Source: DAOTTI01 sp034437795 (GTDB lineage Bacteria; Chloroflexota; UBA11872; UBA12225). Taken from it: 64,000 bases of DNA. The position numbers and the translations under genes were made by a program. The DNA lies in assembly GCA_034437795.1 (NCBI GenBank), contig DAOTTI010000189.1, positions 21,195 through 85,194 of the forward strand. Direction: 5' to 3'. Numbering within the stretch: position 1 is the stretch's first letter; the number at the start of each line of letters is the position of its first letter. The notes under the pieces were generated by a model, which saw nothing but the letters and a program-made list of their open reading frames with translations, searched no databases and was not told the DNA's origin. Shown in pieces: positions 53,171 through 61,896 of this stretch.

Positions 53171-55213
53171 TTACCCGCTGACAAGCTGGCGTACGGCCTC
53201 GGCGATCTTCTCAGCGCTGACCAGCACCTGCTCCTCCAGGTTTGCAGCGCAGGGGATGGGCACGTCGTCGCAGGTGACGCGCACGACCGGCGCGTCGAGA
53301 TAGTCAAAGGCCTGCTCCAGGATCGTGGCCACCAGCTCCGCGGCAAAGCCACAGGTGCGGTAGCCATCGTTGGCCACCACCGCACGATGGGTCTTCTTCA
53401 CCGAGGCAGTGATGGTGTCCACGTCCAGGGGCACGAGCGTGCGCAGGTCGATCACCTCGGCGTCGATGCCCTCCCCGGCCAGCGCCGCGGCGGCCTCGAC
53501 GGCGTAGTGCGCCGCCAGCCCGCTGCCGATGATGGTGACTTGGCTGCCCGGCCGCCGGATGGCTGCCTTGCCCAGGGGGATGAGGTACTCTCCTTCCGGC
53601 ACCACGCCGGTGGTGGCATAGAGCAGGCGCTTCTCGAAGCAGAGCACCGGATTGCCGTCGCGGATGGCGCTCTTGATCAGCCCCTTGGCGTCGTACGGCG
53701 TGGACGGCATGATCACCTTCAGCCCCGGGATGTGCGCCACCCAGGCCTCCAGGCTCTGCGAGTGCTGCGCCGCCAGGCCGATGCCGGTGGGGACCGCGCC
53801 CCGCACCAGCATCGGCACCGCCACCTGCCCGCCGGTCATGTAGCGCAGCTTGGCGGCGTGGTTCGCCAGCTGATCCATGGCCAGGGACAGGAAGTCCATC
53901 ACCTGGATCTCCACCACCGGCCGCGCGCCAGCGATGGCGGCGCCGACGCCCATCCCCGTGAAGGCCTGCTCGGAGATGGGCGTGTCGATCACCCGCGCTG
54001 GACCGAACGCCTCCAGCAGGCCCTTGGTGCAGCCGAAGAGGCCGCCGGAGGCTGCCACGTCCTCACCCAGGACAAAGACGCGCGGGTCGCGCCCCATCTC
54101 TTCCCAGAGCGCTTCGTTGATGGCCTCAGCCAGGCTCAGCGTCCGCCCTCCCGTCTGGCCTGAACCGGCGGCGGGAACGCCCGGCTCCACCGCGCGGGCC
54201 ACCTCGTCGGGCGCCGGCGCGAAGACGTCGGTATGGGCCTCCTCGGGGGCGGGTCGGGGGCTGGCCAGGGCAAAGGCCACGGCCTCGCGGATCAGCGCCT
54301 CCTCCTGGGCGCGGATGGCCTGGATCTGGTCGTCGGAGAGCACGCCGGCGGCCACCAGCCGGCGGCCTAGGACGTCAATCGGATCGCGCGCCTTCCAGGC
54401 CGCGATCTCCTCCGCCGGCCGCACCTCGCGCGTGGCGAAGGCAGAGTGGCTGTGGAAGCGGTACGTCTTGCATTCCAGGAGCGTCGGCCCTGCGCCAGCG
54501 CGAGCCCGCTCCACGGCGGCACGGGTCGCCTCATAGACCGCCAGGACGTCCTGGCCATCAACGATCGCCCCTGGCAGGCCGAACCCTTGCGCGCGGGTGG
54601 CCACGTCCGGCACCGAGAGGGTCTGGCTGGCCGGCGTGGTCAGGGCCCACAGGTTGTTCTCGCAGATGAACACCACCGGCAGCTTGAGCACCGTAGCCAG
54701 GTTGAGCGTCTCCAGCAGCACGCCCTGGTTGGCCGCGCCGTCGCCGAAGAAGCAGAGCACGACGCGGTCCTCGCCCAGCAGCCGCGCGGCGAGGGCCGCC
54801 CCGGCCGCGATCGGGGCGTTGGCGCCGACCACGGCGTCCGCGCCGAGCAGGCCGAAGGAGGGGCAGGCGACATGCATCGAGCCGCCCTTCCCGCGGCAGT
54901 AGCCGGTGGCGCGGCCCAGGATCTCGGCCATCATGCGCCTGGGGTCGAGCCCCATGGCCAGGCCGTGCCCGTGCCCGCGATGGGGGCTGGGGACGTAATC
55001 ACGGGACGTGATGGCGGCGCAGGCGCCGGCGGCGACCGCCTCCATGCCGATGTAGAGGTGGGCCGTGCCCCGGATCTCGCCCTGCTTGAACAGGTCCAGT
55101 ACGCTCTGCTCAAACAGCCGGATGCGCCACAGCAAGGCGTACAGGTGGCGCAGCCGGTCGGGAGCGAGCTCCGCGGGGAGGGAGGCGGTCGGCGCCGCAG
55201 AAGTCACGGCCAT
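53171..55213 (-). CDS. Fused E1 alpha-beta thiamine-diphosphate dehydrogenase component
   Basis: The 680-residue protein joins both E1 subunits of a 2-oxoacid or acetoin dehydrogenase. Residues 1-330 are the alpha part with MFGDGAANQG-like FFGDGAANQGVLLETLNLAT and ICENN (the ThDP motif), and HSHSAFATREVR. From about 360 is the beta part with LSLAEAINEALWEEM, FVLGEDVAASGG, DTPISEQAFTGMGVGAAI and a transketolase C-terminal domain. The linker is Pro/Ala-rich. It should decarboxylate a 2-oxo acid and pass the acyl group to an E2 lipoyl enzyme, but no E2 or E3 is nearby. It begins 3 bases after the MBL-fold gene stop, so they are coupled. Confidence 0.9.
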   Translation of the reverse strand: MAVTSAAPTASLPAELAPDRLRHLYALLWRIRLFEQSVLDLFKQGEIRGTAHLYIGMEAVAAGACAAITSRDYVPSPHRGHGHGLAMGLDPRRMMAEILGRATGYCRGKGGSMHVACPSFGLLGADAVVGANAPIAAGAALAARLLGEDRVVLCFFGDGAANQGVLLETLNLATVLKLPVVFICENNLWALTTPASQTLSVPDVATRAQGFGLPGAIVDGQDVLAVYEATRAAVERARAGAGPTLLECKTYRFHSHSAFATREVRPAEEIAAWKARDPIDVLGRRLVAAGVLSDDQIQAIRAQEEALIREAVAFALASPRPAPEEAHTDVFAPAPDEVARAVEPGVPAAGSGQTGGRTLSLAEAINEALWEEMGRDPRVFVLGEDVAASGGLFGCTKGLLEAFGPARVIDTPISEQAFTGMGVGAAIAGARPVVEIQVMDFLSLAMDQLANHAAKLRYMTGGQVAVPMLVRGAVPTGIGLAAQHSQSLEAWVAHIPGLKVIMPSTPYDAKGLIKSAIRDGNPVLCFEKRLLYATTGVVPEGEYLIPLGKAAIRRPGSQVTIIGSGLAAHYAVEAAAALAGEGIDAEVIDLRTLVPLDVDTITASVKKTHRAVVANDGYRTCGFAAELVATILEQAFDYLDAPVVRVTCDDVPIPCAANLEEQVLVSAEKIAEAVRQLVSG

Positions 55214-55215
55214 GG

Positions 55216-55983
55216 TCAGCGTTCCTCGTCCCAGGTCCACCAGGCCCCCGGCGGCAGGACGACCGGCTTCACCGTGGCGCGGCCGTCGGCCTGCATCTGC
55301 GCCAGGAGCGACGTAAACTGGCGCACCTCGTCACAGTGCACGTCCAGGAAATGGCAGGGGATGGCCACGTCCAGCCCGAGCCACTGGCAGGCCAGGGCCG
55401 CTTCGTAGGGGGTCAGTTCACCGGTGACCACCCGCGCGTCGCCGGCGGCGATGACATCGGGCAGCGCCACATGCACCAGGCCGATGTTCGGCCGGTAGAG
55501 CTCGCCGATCAGGCGTAGGTCGCTGAACAGGGCCGTGTCGCCCAGGTGGTAGATGCGTGTGCGCTCGTCGACGGAGACGATAAAGCCCATCGGCAAGCCG
55601 GTGGCCCAGCGCCCGTCGGGCAGGCGCACGCGAGACGTGTGGCGCGTCTCCACCGGCCGCACCCGCAGGCCGCGGAACTCCACCACCATCCCCCAGGCCA
55701 GCTGGAGCACCTGCTCGGGCGGGAGGCCGCCCAGGGTCAGCGCCTCCTTCACTTCCGGTCCGCACACCACCGGCGCCCCGTCGCGGGCGGCGATCGTTGC
55801 CGCATCGCCCAGGTGGTCCCACGCCCCGTGGGTGACCAGCACCAGGTCGGCGCGCTCCAGGTCGCGGACCTTCACCGGGCTGGCCGGGTTCTCGTCGAGA
55901 AACGGGTCGATCAGCACACGCAGCCCCTGCGGTGTGACGATCTCGAACGCGGCGGCGCCAAAGAACCTCAGGTGAGTCGCCAT
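55216..55983 (-). CDS. Metallo-beta-lactamase-fold hydrolase (UPF0173/UlaG-like) with altered metal motif
   Basis: The 255-residue protein has the fold's pattern: LRFFGAAAFEIVTPQGLRVL, DPFLDENPASP, LVLVTHGAWDHLGDAATIAA, IYHLGDTALFSDL and CHFLDVHC. The classical HxHxDH motif appears as HGAWDH: the second His is Ala. The remaining His/Asp residues and late His are present, so it may bind one metal or use a variant site. Closest named relatives are UPF0173 and L-ascorbate-6-phosphate lactonases, so lactone or ester hydrolysis is plausible. Placed between an SDR and a fused E1 enzyme. Confidence 0.8.
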   Translation of the reverse strand: MATHLRFFGAAAFEIVTPQGLRVLIDPFLDENPASPVKVRDLERADLVLVTHGAWDHLGDAATIAARDGAPVVCGPEVKEALTLGGLPPEQVLQLAWGMVVEFRGLRVRPVETRHTSRVRLPDGRWATGLPMGFIVSVDERTRIYHLGDTALFSDLRLIGELYRPNIGLVHVALPDVIAAGDARVVTGELTPYEAALACQWLGLDVAIPCHFLDVHCDEVRQFTSLLAQMQADGRATVKPVVLPPGAWWTWDEER

Positions 55984-56074
55984 CTTGCTCCCTCGCCGTC
56001 CTCATCTGGTGCCCGCGTGGTGCAGACCCCGCCATTGCCCTCTCGGGCCAGCCCCTCTCTCACTCCCTCACCGG

Positions 56075-56974
56075 CTACTGCGCCACATGCCCGCCATCGA
56101 CGTTGAGCGTGACCCCGGTGACCATGCTGGCGGCGTCCGAGGCCAGAAAGACGACGGGGCCGACGATCTCGTGCGGCTCACCCAGCCGGCCCAGCGGGAT
56201 ATTGCGCAGGAAATAGGCGCGGATCTCCGCATGCTGCAGGCTGCGCTCGATCAGGGGTGTCCGGAAGTGGGTGGGGGCGATGGCGTTCACCAGGATGCCG
56301 TGCCTGGCCCACTCAACGGCCAGTGTCCGTGTCAGGGCAACGAGGCCGCCCTTGGCCGCGGCATAGTTGGCGTTGCCGGTAGTGACCCCGACCTGCGCCG
56401 CGATGGAGGCGATGTTGATGATCCGCCCGCCGCCCTGGCGGATCATGGCCCGCCCCGCCGCCTGCGCGCACAGGAAGGCGCCCTTGAGATCGACGGCCAG
56501 GACCTCGTCCCACTGCGCTTCGGTCATCTCCTCCGCCGGCGCGCGCCGGCCGATACCGGCATTGTTCACCAGGATGTCGATCCGCCCGAAGGTCTCCACC
56601 GCCCGCTGGACCATCGCCGCCACCTGGTCGGCGCGGCTGACGTCGCAGCGGACGGCCAGGGCGCGCCGCCCCACCTGGTGCACGTAGGCCGCCACCGGCT
56701 GCAGGCCGGCCTCATTGATGTCTACCAGCACGACATCGGCGCCAAACGTGGCCAGCCCGCAGGCGATGGCCTCACCCAGGCCGGACGCCGCGCCGGTGAC
56801 GATGGCCACGCGGTCCGTCAGGTCAAACAGGGCGCGCGTAATCCGCCGCGTGTCACAGCGGAGGCCGGTACCGGCCTCCGGCGCAATGCTGCGGCTGGGC
56901 GCCGTCGCCGGGGTCGCCGCCGGTCCAGCCACGGCCGCCGGTGCCGCCGGTGCAGTGTGAGAGTCGGTCGCCAT
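56075..56974 (-). CDS. Short-chain dehydrogenase/reductase
   Basis: The 299-residue SDR has an Ala/Pro-rich N-terminal extension of about 45 residues, then VAIVTGAASGLGEAIA, NNAGIG, INIASIAAQVG with the catalytic Ser, YAAAK and TLNVDGG. The Asp in VLVDINEAG suggests NAD preference. The gene leads a minus-strand run with the MBL-fold, E1 and VOC genes, and the GTATAC operator at 56991-57004 lies 17 bases before its start. Probable sugar or sugar-acid oxidation. Confidence 0.9.
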   Translation of the reverse strand: MATDSHTAPAAPAAVAGPAATPATAPSRSIAPEAGTGLRCDTRRITRALFDLTDRVAIVTGAASGLGEAIACGLATFGADVVLVDINEAGLQPVAAYVHQVGRRALAVRCDVSRADQVAAMVQRAVETFGRIDILVNNAGIGRRAPAEEMTEAQWDEVLAVDLKGAFLCAQAAGRAMIRQGGGRIINIASIAAQVGVTTGNANYAAAKGGLVALTRTLAVEWARHGILVNAIAPTHFRTPLIERSLQHAEIRAYFLRNIPLGRLGEPHEIVGPVVFLASDAASMVTGVTLNVDGGHVAQ

Positions 56975-56990
56975 CAGGCCCTTGTCCTCT

Positions 56991-57004
56991 GATTGTATAC
57001 CATC
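56991..57004. promoter_or_regulatory. GntR-type operator, site 5
   Basis: GATTGTATACCATC followed by GACC, 13 of 14 bases of the consensus. It lies 17 bases upstream of the SDR start on the minus strand, overlapping where a promoter should be, as expected for repression. Confidence 0.65.
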
Positions 57005-57166
57005 GACCGCTTACATTCCACCCCTCGCGGCCTCTGCCGGAGCCAGGCTGGAACCCGCAGGCTTCCTCCCTTTGAACCTTGAACTTCAAGCGGCGCAGGC
57101 GCTGCAGTTCGCCCGCCTCTATGCGCTTCCAATAGGCGCTGCTGATGCGCGGATCTCTTGCTGCCC

Positions 57167-59050
57167 TCAGCTCACCACCTGCTCCAGTAGAAAGTCGCGC
57201 GTGCCGGGATCAAGGCCGTAATCACGGTAATTGACACGGAGATTACGCAGGACGTGGTGCCGGCGTGACCAGGCCAGCCGGCGCCGCGTGGCCTCCACTT
57301 CCTCCGTCGAGAGCCTGCTGGGAACAGGATCGATGTTGCAGACTGAGCCGACCGGGACGAAGCCTCGCGGCGCGCACAGGTGCTGGTAGAAATGCTGGTA
57401 CTGACCTGTGATCTGCCACGGGAGGTCGGAAGGTTCAGGCTGCCACGCCTCGTCCTCCAGCGGCGGACGTGTCTGGCTAAGCAAGAAGAAAGCTAGCCCC
57501 GCGGTGGTGGCCACCTCCGTACCGAAGACGGTCGGCGGCGGTAGCCGTCGGCGGAGCGCGGCAAAGAAACCGTCCTCGTCCCAGCGCCAGAGCGCAGTTG
57601 CGTCGACGTGCACGGCATCGACGCCGAATTCCTGTACCGTGGGGATGAGGTGCTCCATGAAGGCCGCGCGCCAGAGGGGAGCATCGGGGTCCATGCCCAC
57701 GGCAGGCACCGTCCACGTCGGCCCAGGATGGTCGTACGCCTGGTGGATACGGAACCAGGCGCCGCGCAGGTCCGGCGGTGGGCCGCCCGCGCCGCCGGCG
57801 TTCCGCGGCCAGCCGAAGCAGGCCAGCTCCACTGTGTTCACACCCTGCAGGAAGACGAAGGTGAACGGGAAGGTATAGGCGTGGTGGCGCAGAAACCAGC
57901 CCGCCGGGCCGGTGAAGGTGCGGCCGTTGATCGTCACCTGCACCGTGCCGTGCCCGGCGTCGCCCAACCCGCCGAGGGTGAAGACGGCCTCACAGCGCTG
58001 GGGCAGCGGCGCCGTGTCGAACGCCCAGCCCCGTGGTGTAGGGCGCACGGCGCTGGCCGGCACGCGCCCGCTGTCGTACTCCAGGGCCGTGCGCGGGCCG
58101 CCGCCGGGCCAGCCGACGTAGGGGCCGCGCAGGGGATCGTCCGGCGGCGCCGCGGGGATCGACTGGCCCGGCGGCGGGCTCTGCGCCTGGTGGGGATGCA
58201 CGATCGGTGGCGGCGCGGTGCTGGGGTCGGTCCCCAGCCAGTTGCGCACGGCGGCCGGCGCCAGCCGCTCGAAGTCCGGGCGGGAGGGATCGGCGCCCCA
58301 GGCCAGCGTATGGATCATGATGCGATAGCCGCCTTCGTGGACCGCGGCCACCGCCTCCCGGAAGGCCGCACGCCCACCCAGCTCCGGCGCCGTCCGGTAG
58401 TACGGGTAGCCACCGTCGTAGGGGCCCGACCACCCGGGAAGGTAGAACACCACGCCGGGCGGGACGCCGAGCGCCTTGAGGTCGCGCGCGAGGTCGCGCA
58501 GGTGAGTGTAGGCGTGCGCCACCTCACCGTTGGGCCACCACATGTCGAACGTAAAGACTACCGGTATCCGTGCCGCCCACGCCGGCACTTCGCCAGTGGC
58601 GATGCGCTCGGCCAGCGGCCGGACACCGTACGCCTGGCGCAACCAGGCGACGTGGTCGGCGACCACCGTCTCCGCGGACCTGACGGCGCGGCTGGCTGGC
58701 CGCTCATCCGTCCCTGATTCGAACGTCAGGCGAAAGCCGTCGCGGGTGCGCTCGACGCTCGCCACTGCCCACCGGCGCCGTACGGTAGTCGGGAACCCAC
58801 CACCACCTTTGTCTGTCCCGCTCAGCTCATGCGTGGACCGGGCAGCGACTTCCAGGCAGTCGTCCTGCCCGTCCGCGTGCTCAACCAGCACGAAGGGGAA
58901 GGTGAGCGGCGCCGGACGGCCATCCGGTCCAGGGCGCGGATAACGCGCGCCGACCGGCATCGAGCGATCCAGCACGACGCCATACGTCCAGTGCACCGGC
59001 AGGTGGATGCGGGCGCGGTCCGGCAAGGAAAGCTGGACGGCAGACTGCAT
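57167..59050 (-). CDS. Putative barrel glycoside hydrolase with inserted sandwich domain (paralogue of 40277)
   Basis: The 627-residue protein aligns with the product at 40277 in all blocks: RARIHLPVHWT, PVVFTFDMWWPNGEVAHAYT, YLPGWSGPYDGGYP, MIHTLAWGADP, GPYVGWPGGG, the inserted domain with FPFTFVFLQGVNTVELACFG, FGVDAVHVDATALWRWDE, FGTEVATTAG and NLRVNYRDYGL. It carries an extra Pro/Gly-rich segment near residues 295-320. Acidic candidates for catalysis are Asp in AVHVDA and Glu in FGTEVA. It starts 11 bases after the binding-protein stop at 59062, so translation is probably coupled. Specificity unknown. Confidence 0.72.
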   Translation of the reverse strand: MQSAVQLSLPDRARIHLPVHWTYGVVLDRSMPVGARYPRPGPDGRPAPLTFPFVLVEHADGQDDCLEVAARSTHELSGTDKGGGGFPTTVRRRWAVASVERTRDGFRLTFESGTDERPASRAVRSAETVVADHVAWLRQAYGVRPLAERIATGEVPAWAARIPVVFTFDMWWPNGEVAHAYTHLRDLARDLKALGVPPGVVFYLPGWSGPYDGGYPYYRTAPELGGRAAFREAVAAVHEGGYRIMIHTLAWGADPSRPDFERLAPAAVRNWLGTDPSTAPPPIVHPHQAQSPPPGQSIPAAPPDDPLRGPYVGWPGGGPRTALEYDSGRVPASAVRPTPRGWAFDTAPLPQRCEAVFTLGGLGDAGHGTVQVTINGRTFTGPAGWFLRHHAYTFPFTFVFLQGVNTVELACFGWPRNAGGAGGPPPDLRGAWFRIHQAYDHPGPTWTVPAVGMDPDAPLWRAAFMEHLIPTVQEFGVDAVHVDATALWRWDEDGFFAALRRRLPPPTVFGTEVATTAGLAFFLLSQTRPPLEDEAWQPEPSDLPWQITGQYQHFYQHLCAPRGFVPVGSVCNIDPVPSRLSTEEVEATRRRLAWSRRHHVLRNLRVNYRDYGLDPGTRDFLLEQVVS

Positions 59051-59061
59051 CGGACCACTCG

Positions 59062-60354
59062 TTACCGTCGGCTGAGGAGCTGATTTTGCTCCCGTGCGAT
59101 CTCGGCTGCCGCGACCCTGGCTGTTTGCTCGTTGCGCCATAGAGGCTGCAGGCCGCGGTCAAACGCCGCCTTGATGTTGCCCAGCTCAGGGTGAAGGGAC
59201 GAATCCTGCGAGTACTCCAGCGCCGCCAGGCCGGCCCGGGTAATCCGCTCGGCGAACTCACTGGCCAGCGATTTGCGCGCCGGCGGCCCCTGGAACAGCT
59301 TGCGCTGGAACTCGCGCTGCCCCTCTTTGCCCGCCCACCAGGAGAGGAACGCCCACGACGCCTCGGGGATCCGCGTCGCCTTGCCGATGTGGAACGGGCC
59401 CTGGTGGAAGAAGCTTGCTTTCTTGACTGCCCCCTTCGGCGGTTCGGCGAGATCGTAGGGGAAGACCGGCGGGGTACGCAGCAGCGTTTCCCGCAGCCAC
59501 CAGCCCTGGTAGTACAGGGCCAGCTTGCCGGACTGGAAGAGCTGGTCGGTGTTCTGCGCGCCGGCCTGTTGCATCTCCTCCGGTGTCGGCCAGACGCGGT
59601 GGACGTGGCGGAGGTCGGCCAGCCACTGGAGGGCCTCGACCGACCTGGGATCGTCGACCATGCTCCTGGTCATGTCCTTGTTCATCATGGCAGCACCGTG
59701 TTGCCACAGCCACGGTTCGATGGCGTAGTAGGTCGTGGCCCTGAGGGCGAAGCCGAACACCGTATCGGCGTCGGCTCGCCGGGTCAGCTTCCTGGCGGCG
59801 TCGAGCAGGTGGTTCCAGGTCCAGTCACCAGTCGGCGCCGCGACGCCGGCACGGTCGAGCAGCGCCTTGTTGTAGAAGACGACGTTGGTGTTGACGTCGA
59901 CGTGCATCGCGTACATCTCACCTTTGAACTTGATGCCTTCGACGCACCACGGCCAGAAATCGCCGAGGTCGTACCGATCGCGCCTGATGAAGCTGTTCAG
60001 CCCCAACAGGGCGCCCTGGGCCGCCAGCGGCGCCGTGGAGACGACCCCAAAGTTCACGATGTCCCGCAACTCACCCGAGGCGGCGAGCGCCAGGACGGTA
60101 TCGCCGATCGGCCCGGAGTAATTGCGCCAGTCCACCTTGATGTTGGGGTACTGCTGCATGAAGAGCTGGCTGACTTCGTTCAGTTCCTTCTCGAAGCGGC
60201 CAACACGCACGGAAAGCACCTGGACGGTGCCTGAGACTCCTTGACCGGCCGGGGACCGGCAGCCCCCCCACGGGGCGCACGCGCCCGCTAGCGCGGCGCT
60301 CAGGCCAGAGGCAGTGCCGAAAAGGGACCGGCGTATAACTGGTGTAACGGACAT
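59062..60354 (-). CDS. ABC-type extracellular sugar-binding lipoprotein (family 1)
   Basis: The 430-residue protein has IRRSLFGTASGLSAALAGAC with a lipobox Cys. Family 1 features include VSQLFMQQYPNIKVDWRNYS, AASGELRDIVNFGVVST, MYAMHVDVNTNVVFYNKALL, WTWNHLLDAARKLTRR and EASWAFLSWWAGKEGQ. Start 60354 is chosen over 60423 because GGAAGGGAGCC precedes it. It lies in tandem with another binding protein (60436-61782) and before a putative glycoside hydrolase. Two adjacent binding proteins without a permease is unusual. Confidence 0.88.
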   Translation of the reverse strand: MSVTPVIRRSLFGTASGLSAALAGACAPWGGCRSPAGQGVSGTVQVLSVRVGRFEKELNEVSQLFMQQYPNIKVDWRNYSGPIGDTVLALAASGELRDIVNFGVVSTAPLAAQGALLGLNSFIRRDRYDLGDFWPWCVEGIKFKGEMYAMHVDVNTNVVFYNKALLDRAGVAAPTGDWTWNHLLDAARKLTRRADADTVFGFALRATTYYAIEPWLWQHGAAMMNKDMTRSMVDDPRSVEALQWLADLRHVHRVWPTPEEMQQAGAQNTDQLFQSGKLALYYQGWWLRETLLRTPPVFPYDLAEPPKGAVKKASFFHQGPFHIGKATRIPEASWAFLSWWAGKEGQREFQRKLFQGPPARKSLASEFAERITRAGLAALEYSQDSSLHPELGNIKAAFDRGLQPLWRNEQTARVAAAEIAREQNQLLSRR

Positions 60355-60435
60355 GGTCTGGCTCCCTTCCAATGGACTTGTCGCTCGACTGACGGTCCGT
60401 ACCCTCCCTTCGGTCGTACCCACGAGTGGCGCCAG

Positions 60436-61782
60436 TCAGACGGTAAAGCGCTGCTTGGCGTCGTCCAGGATCTTCTTGAACTCCGGCTGCGCCGCCTGGA
60501 TCGCCTGCGCCGCCGTCTGCTCGCCGCGGTACACCGGGTCCATGACCCGGCCCATCAGCGCGTTCACGTCGAGGTAGGTGGGCCCCATCGGCGGCGGCAC
60601 GGCGTACTGCGTCTCGTTCAACGGCACGTCCGGCGTCGAGGGCGGCTTGTTCTTGGCGAACGCCGGGTGGTTGCGCTGCGCCTTGAGCATCGGCTGGCTG
60701 ATGCCGCGCTCCAGGCAGACCGCCTGCGCCTCCGGACCGGCGAGGAACTTCATCAGCGCCCACGACGCCTCTTTGGCCTTGGTCGCGGCGCCCATGATCG
60801 TCGGCGAGGCCAGCGCCATGCCCACGCGCTTCTTTCCCTGGAAGACCGGCAGCGGCACCCAGTCCCAGTCGTCCTCCAGCGTGCGGTAGGTGCCGAAGCC
60901 GACCACCTGCACGCCCTGCGTCTGGATGCTCAGGTTGCCGGCCTGGAACGTGAAGGGGGCACCGGCCGGTCCGGCCGGCTTGGCGACGCGGTGTTTGGCG
61001 CGCAGGTCGGCCAGCCACTGCAGCGCCTGCAGCGCCTGCGGGTCATCGAGCTTGAGCCGGTGGTGGTCGCCGTCGTAAACGTCGAGCACGCCCCACTGGC
61101 GGGGGATCTGCCACCAGGCGCGGCCGAAGTCGGCATCGATCGCCCACCGGGTGACGTCGCTGCCGGAGCCGACCACCAGCCGCTTGCACGCCTCCAGCAC
61201 CTCTTCCCACGTCACGGGGTTGCGCGTGTCCCACGCGCGGATGCCGGCCTTCTGGAAGTGGTTCTTGTTGATGTAGTTGACGAAGGCGCCCGGATCGTAC
61301 GGCAGGGCCGAGAGCCGCCCCTTGTACTTGACCAGTTCCATCCAGTACGGCTCGTAGTCGGTCTCCTTGAAGTCGCGGTCCTTCTTCGCCAGGTCGTCGA
61401 GGAAGACGGTGACGCCGCGGGCGACGTAGTACTTGAAGCCGGCGTTGCTGCTGAAGAAGACGTCGGGCTGCTGCCCGGCGGCGATCAGCGTCTGGTACTT
61501 CTCGTCGAAGTTGCCCGACTCGTGGGCGTAGCTGATCGTGACGTGCGGGTGGCGCTGCATGAACAGCCGGATGAGGTCGACGAACGTCTGCTCGTAGACG
61601 CCCGGCGCCCGCCCGAGAAACTCGACCCGCGCCGGCTGCGGCGTCCCCGCGGCGGGTTGGGACGTCCTCGCTGCGCCGCAGGCGGCGGTGAAGGCGGACA
61701 CGCCGGCTGCGCTCGATAGGCCGGCGGCGCCGGACAGCACGTGCCGGCGCCTGGTCTTCGCTCCCAGTGCTTGGCCAGTCAT
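60436..61782 (-). CDS. ABC-type extracellular sugar-binding lipoprotein (family 1)
   Basis: The 448-residue protein has TRRRHVLSGAAGLSSAAGVS with a Tat-like start and a lipobox AAC (Cys36). Family 1 features are LIRLFMQRHPHVTISYAHES, AAGQQPDVFFSSNAGF, YDPGAFVNYINKNHFQKAG, WEEVLEACKRL and EASWALMKFLAGPEAQAV. GGGAGGATGCC precedes the start at 61782; a longer frame to 61809 is less likely. The ATTGTCTACAAT site at 61828-61841 lies upstream. It leads a run with a second binding protein and a barrel hydrolase. Confidence 0.9.
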   Translation of the reverse strand: MTGQALGAKTRRRHVLSGAAGLSSAAGVSAFTAACGAARTSQPAAGTPQPARVEFLGRAPGVYEQTFVDLIRLFMQRHPHVTISYAHESGNFDEKYQTLIAAGQQPDVFFSSNAGFKYYVARGVTVFLDDLAKKDRDFKETDYEPYWMELVKYKGRLSALPYDPGAFVNYINKNHFQKAGIRAWDTRNPVTWEEVLEACKRLVVGSGSDVTRWAIDADFGRAWWQIPRQWGVLDVYDGDHHRLKLDDPQALQALQWLADLRAKHRVAKPAGPAGAPFTFQAGNLSIQTQGVQVVGFGTYRTLEDDWDWVPLPVFQGKKRVGMALASPTIMGAATKAKEASWALMKFLAGPEAQAVCLERGISQPMLKAQRNHPAFAKNKPPSTPDVPLNETQYAVPPPMGPTYLDVNALMGRVMDPVYRGEQTAAQAIQAAQPEFKKILDDAKQRFTV

Positions 61783-61827
61783 GGCATCCTCCCGTTGATG
61801 CAGGCGCATCTTGGATCGTATTCGAAC

Positions 61828-61841
61828 GATTGTCTACAATT
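61828..61841. promoter_or_regulatory. GntR-type operator, site 6
   Basis: GATTGTCTACAATT, with core ATTGT(C)TACAAT, 46 bases upstream of the binding-protein start at 61782. A second short inverted repeat, ATCGT...ACGAT (61815-61830), overlaps it. The centre differs (TCTA against TATA), so it is a weaker member of the site family. Confidence 0.45.
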
Positions 61842-61896
61842 CGGCGCCCCCCTGGTGGGTGGGTCGAGTGCGGGTGAACCGCTCCCGCCGGCGCCG

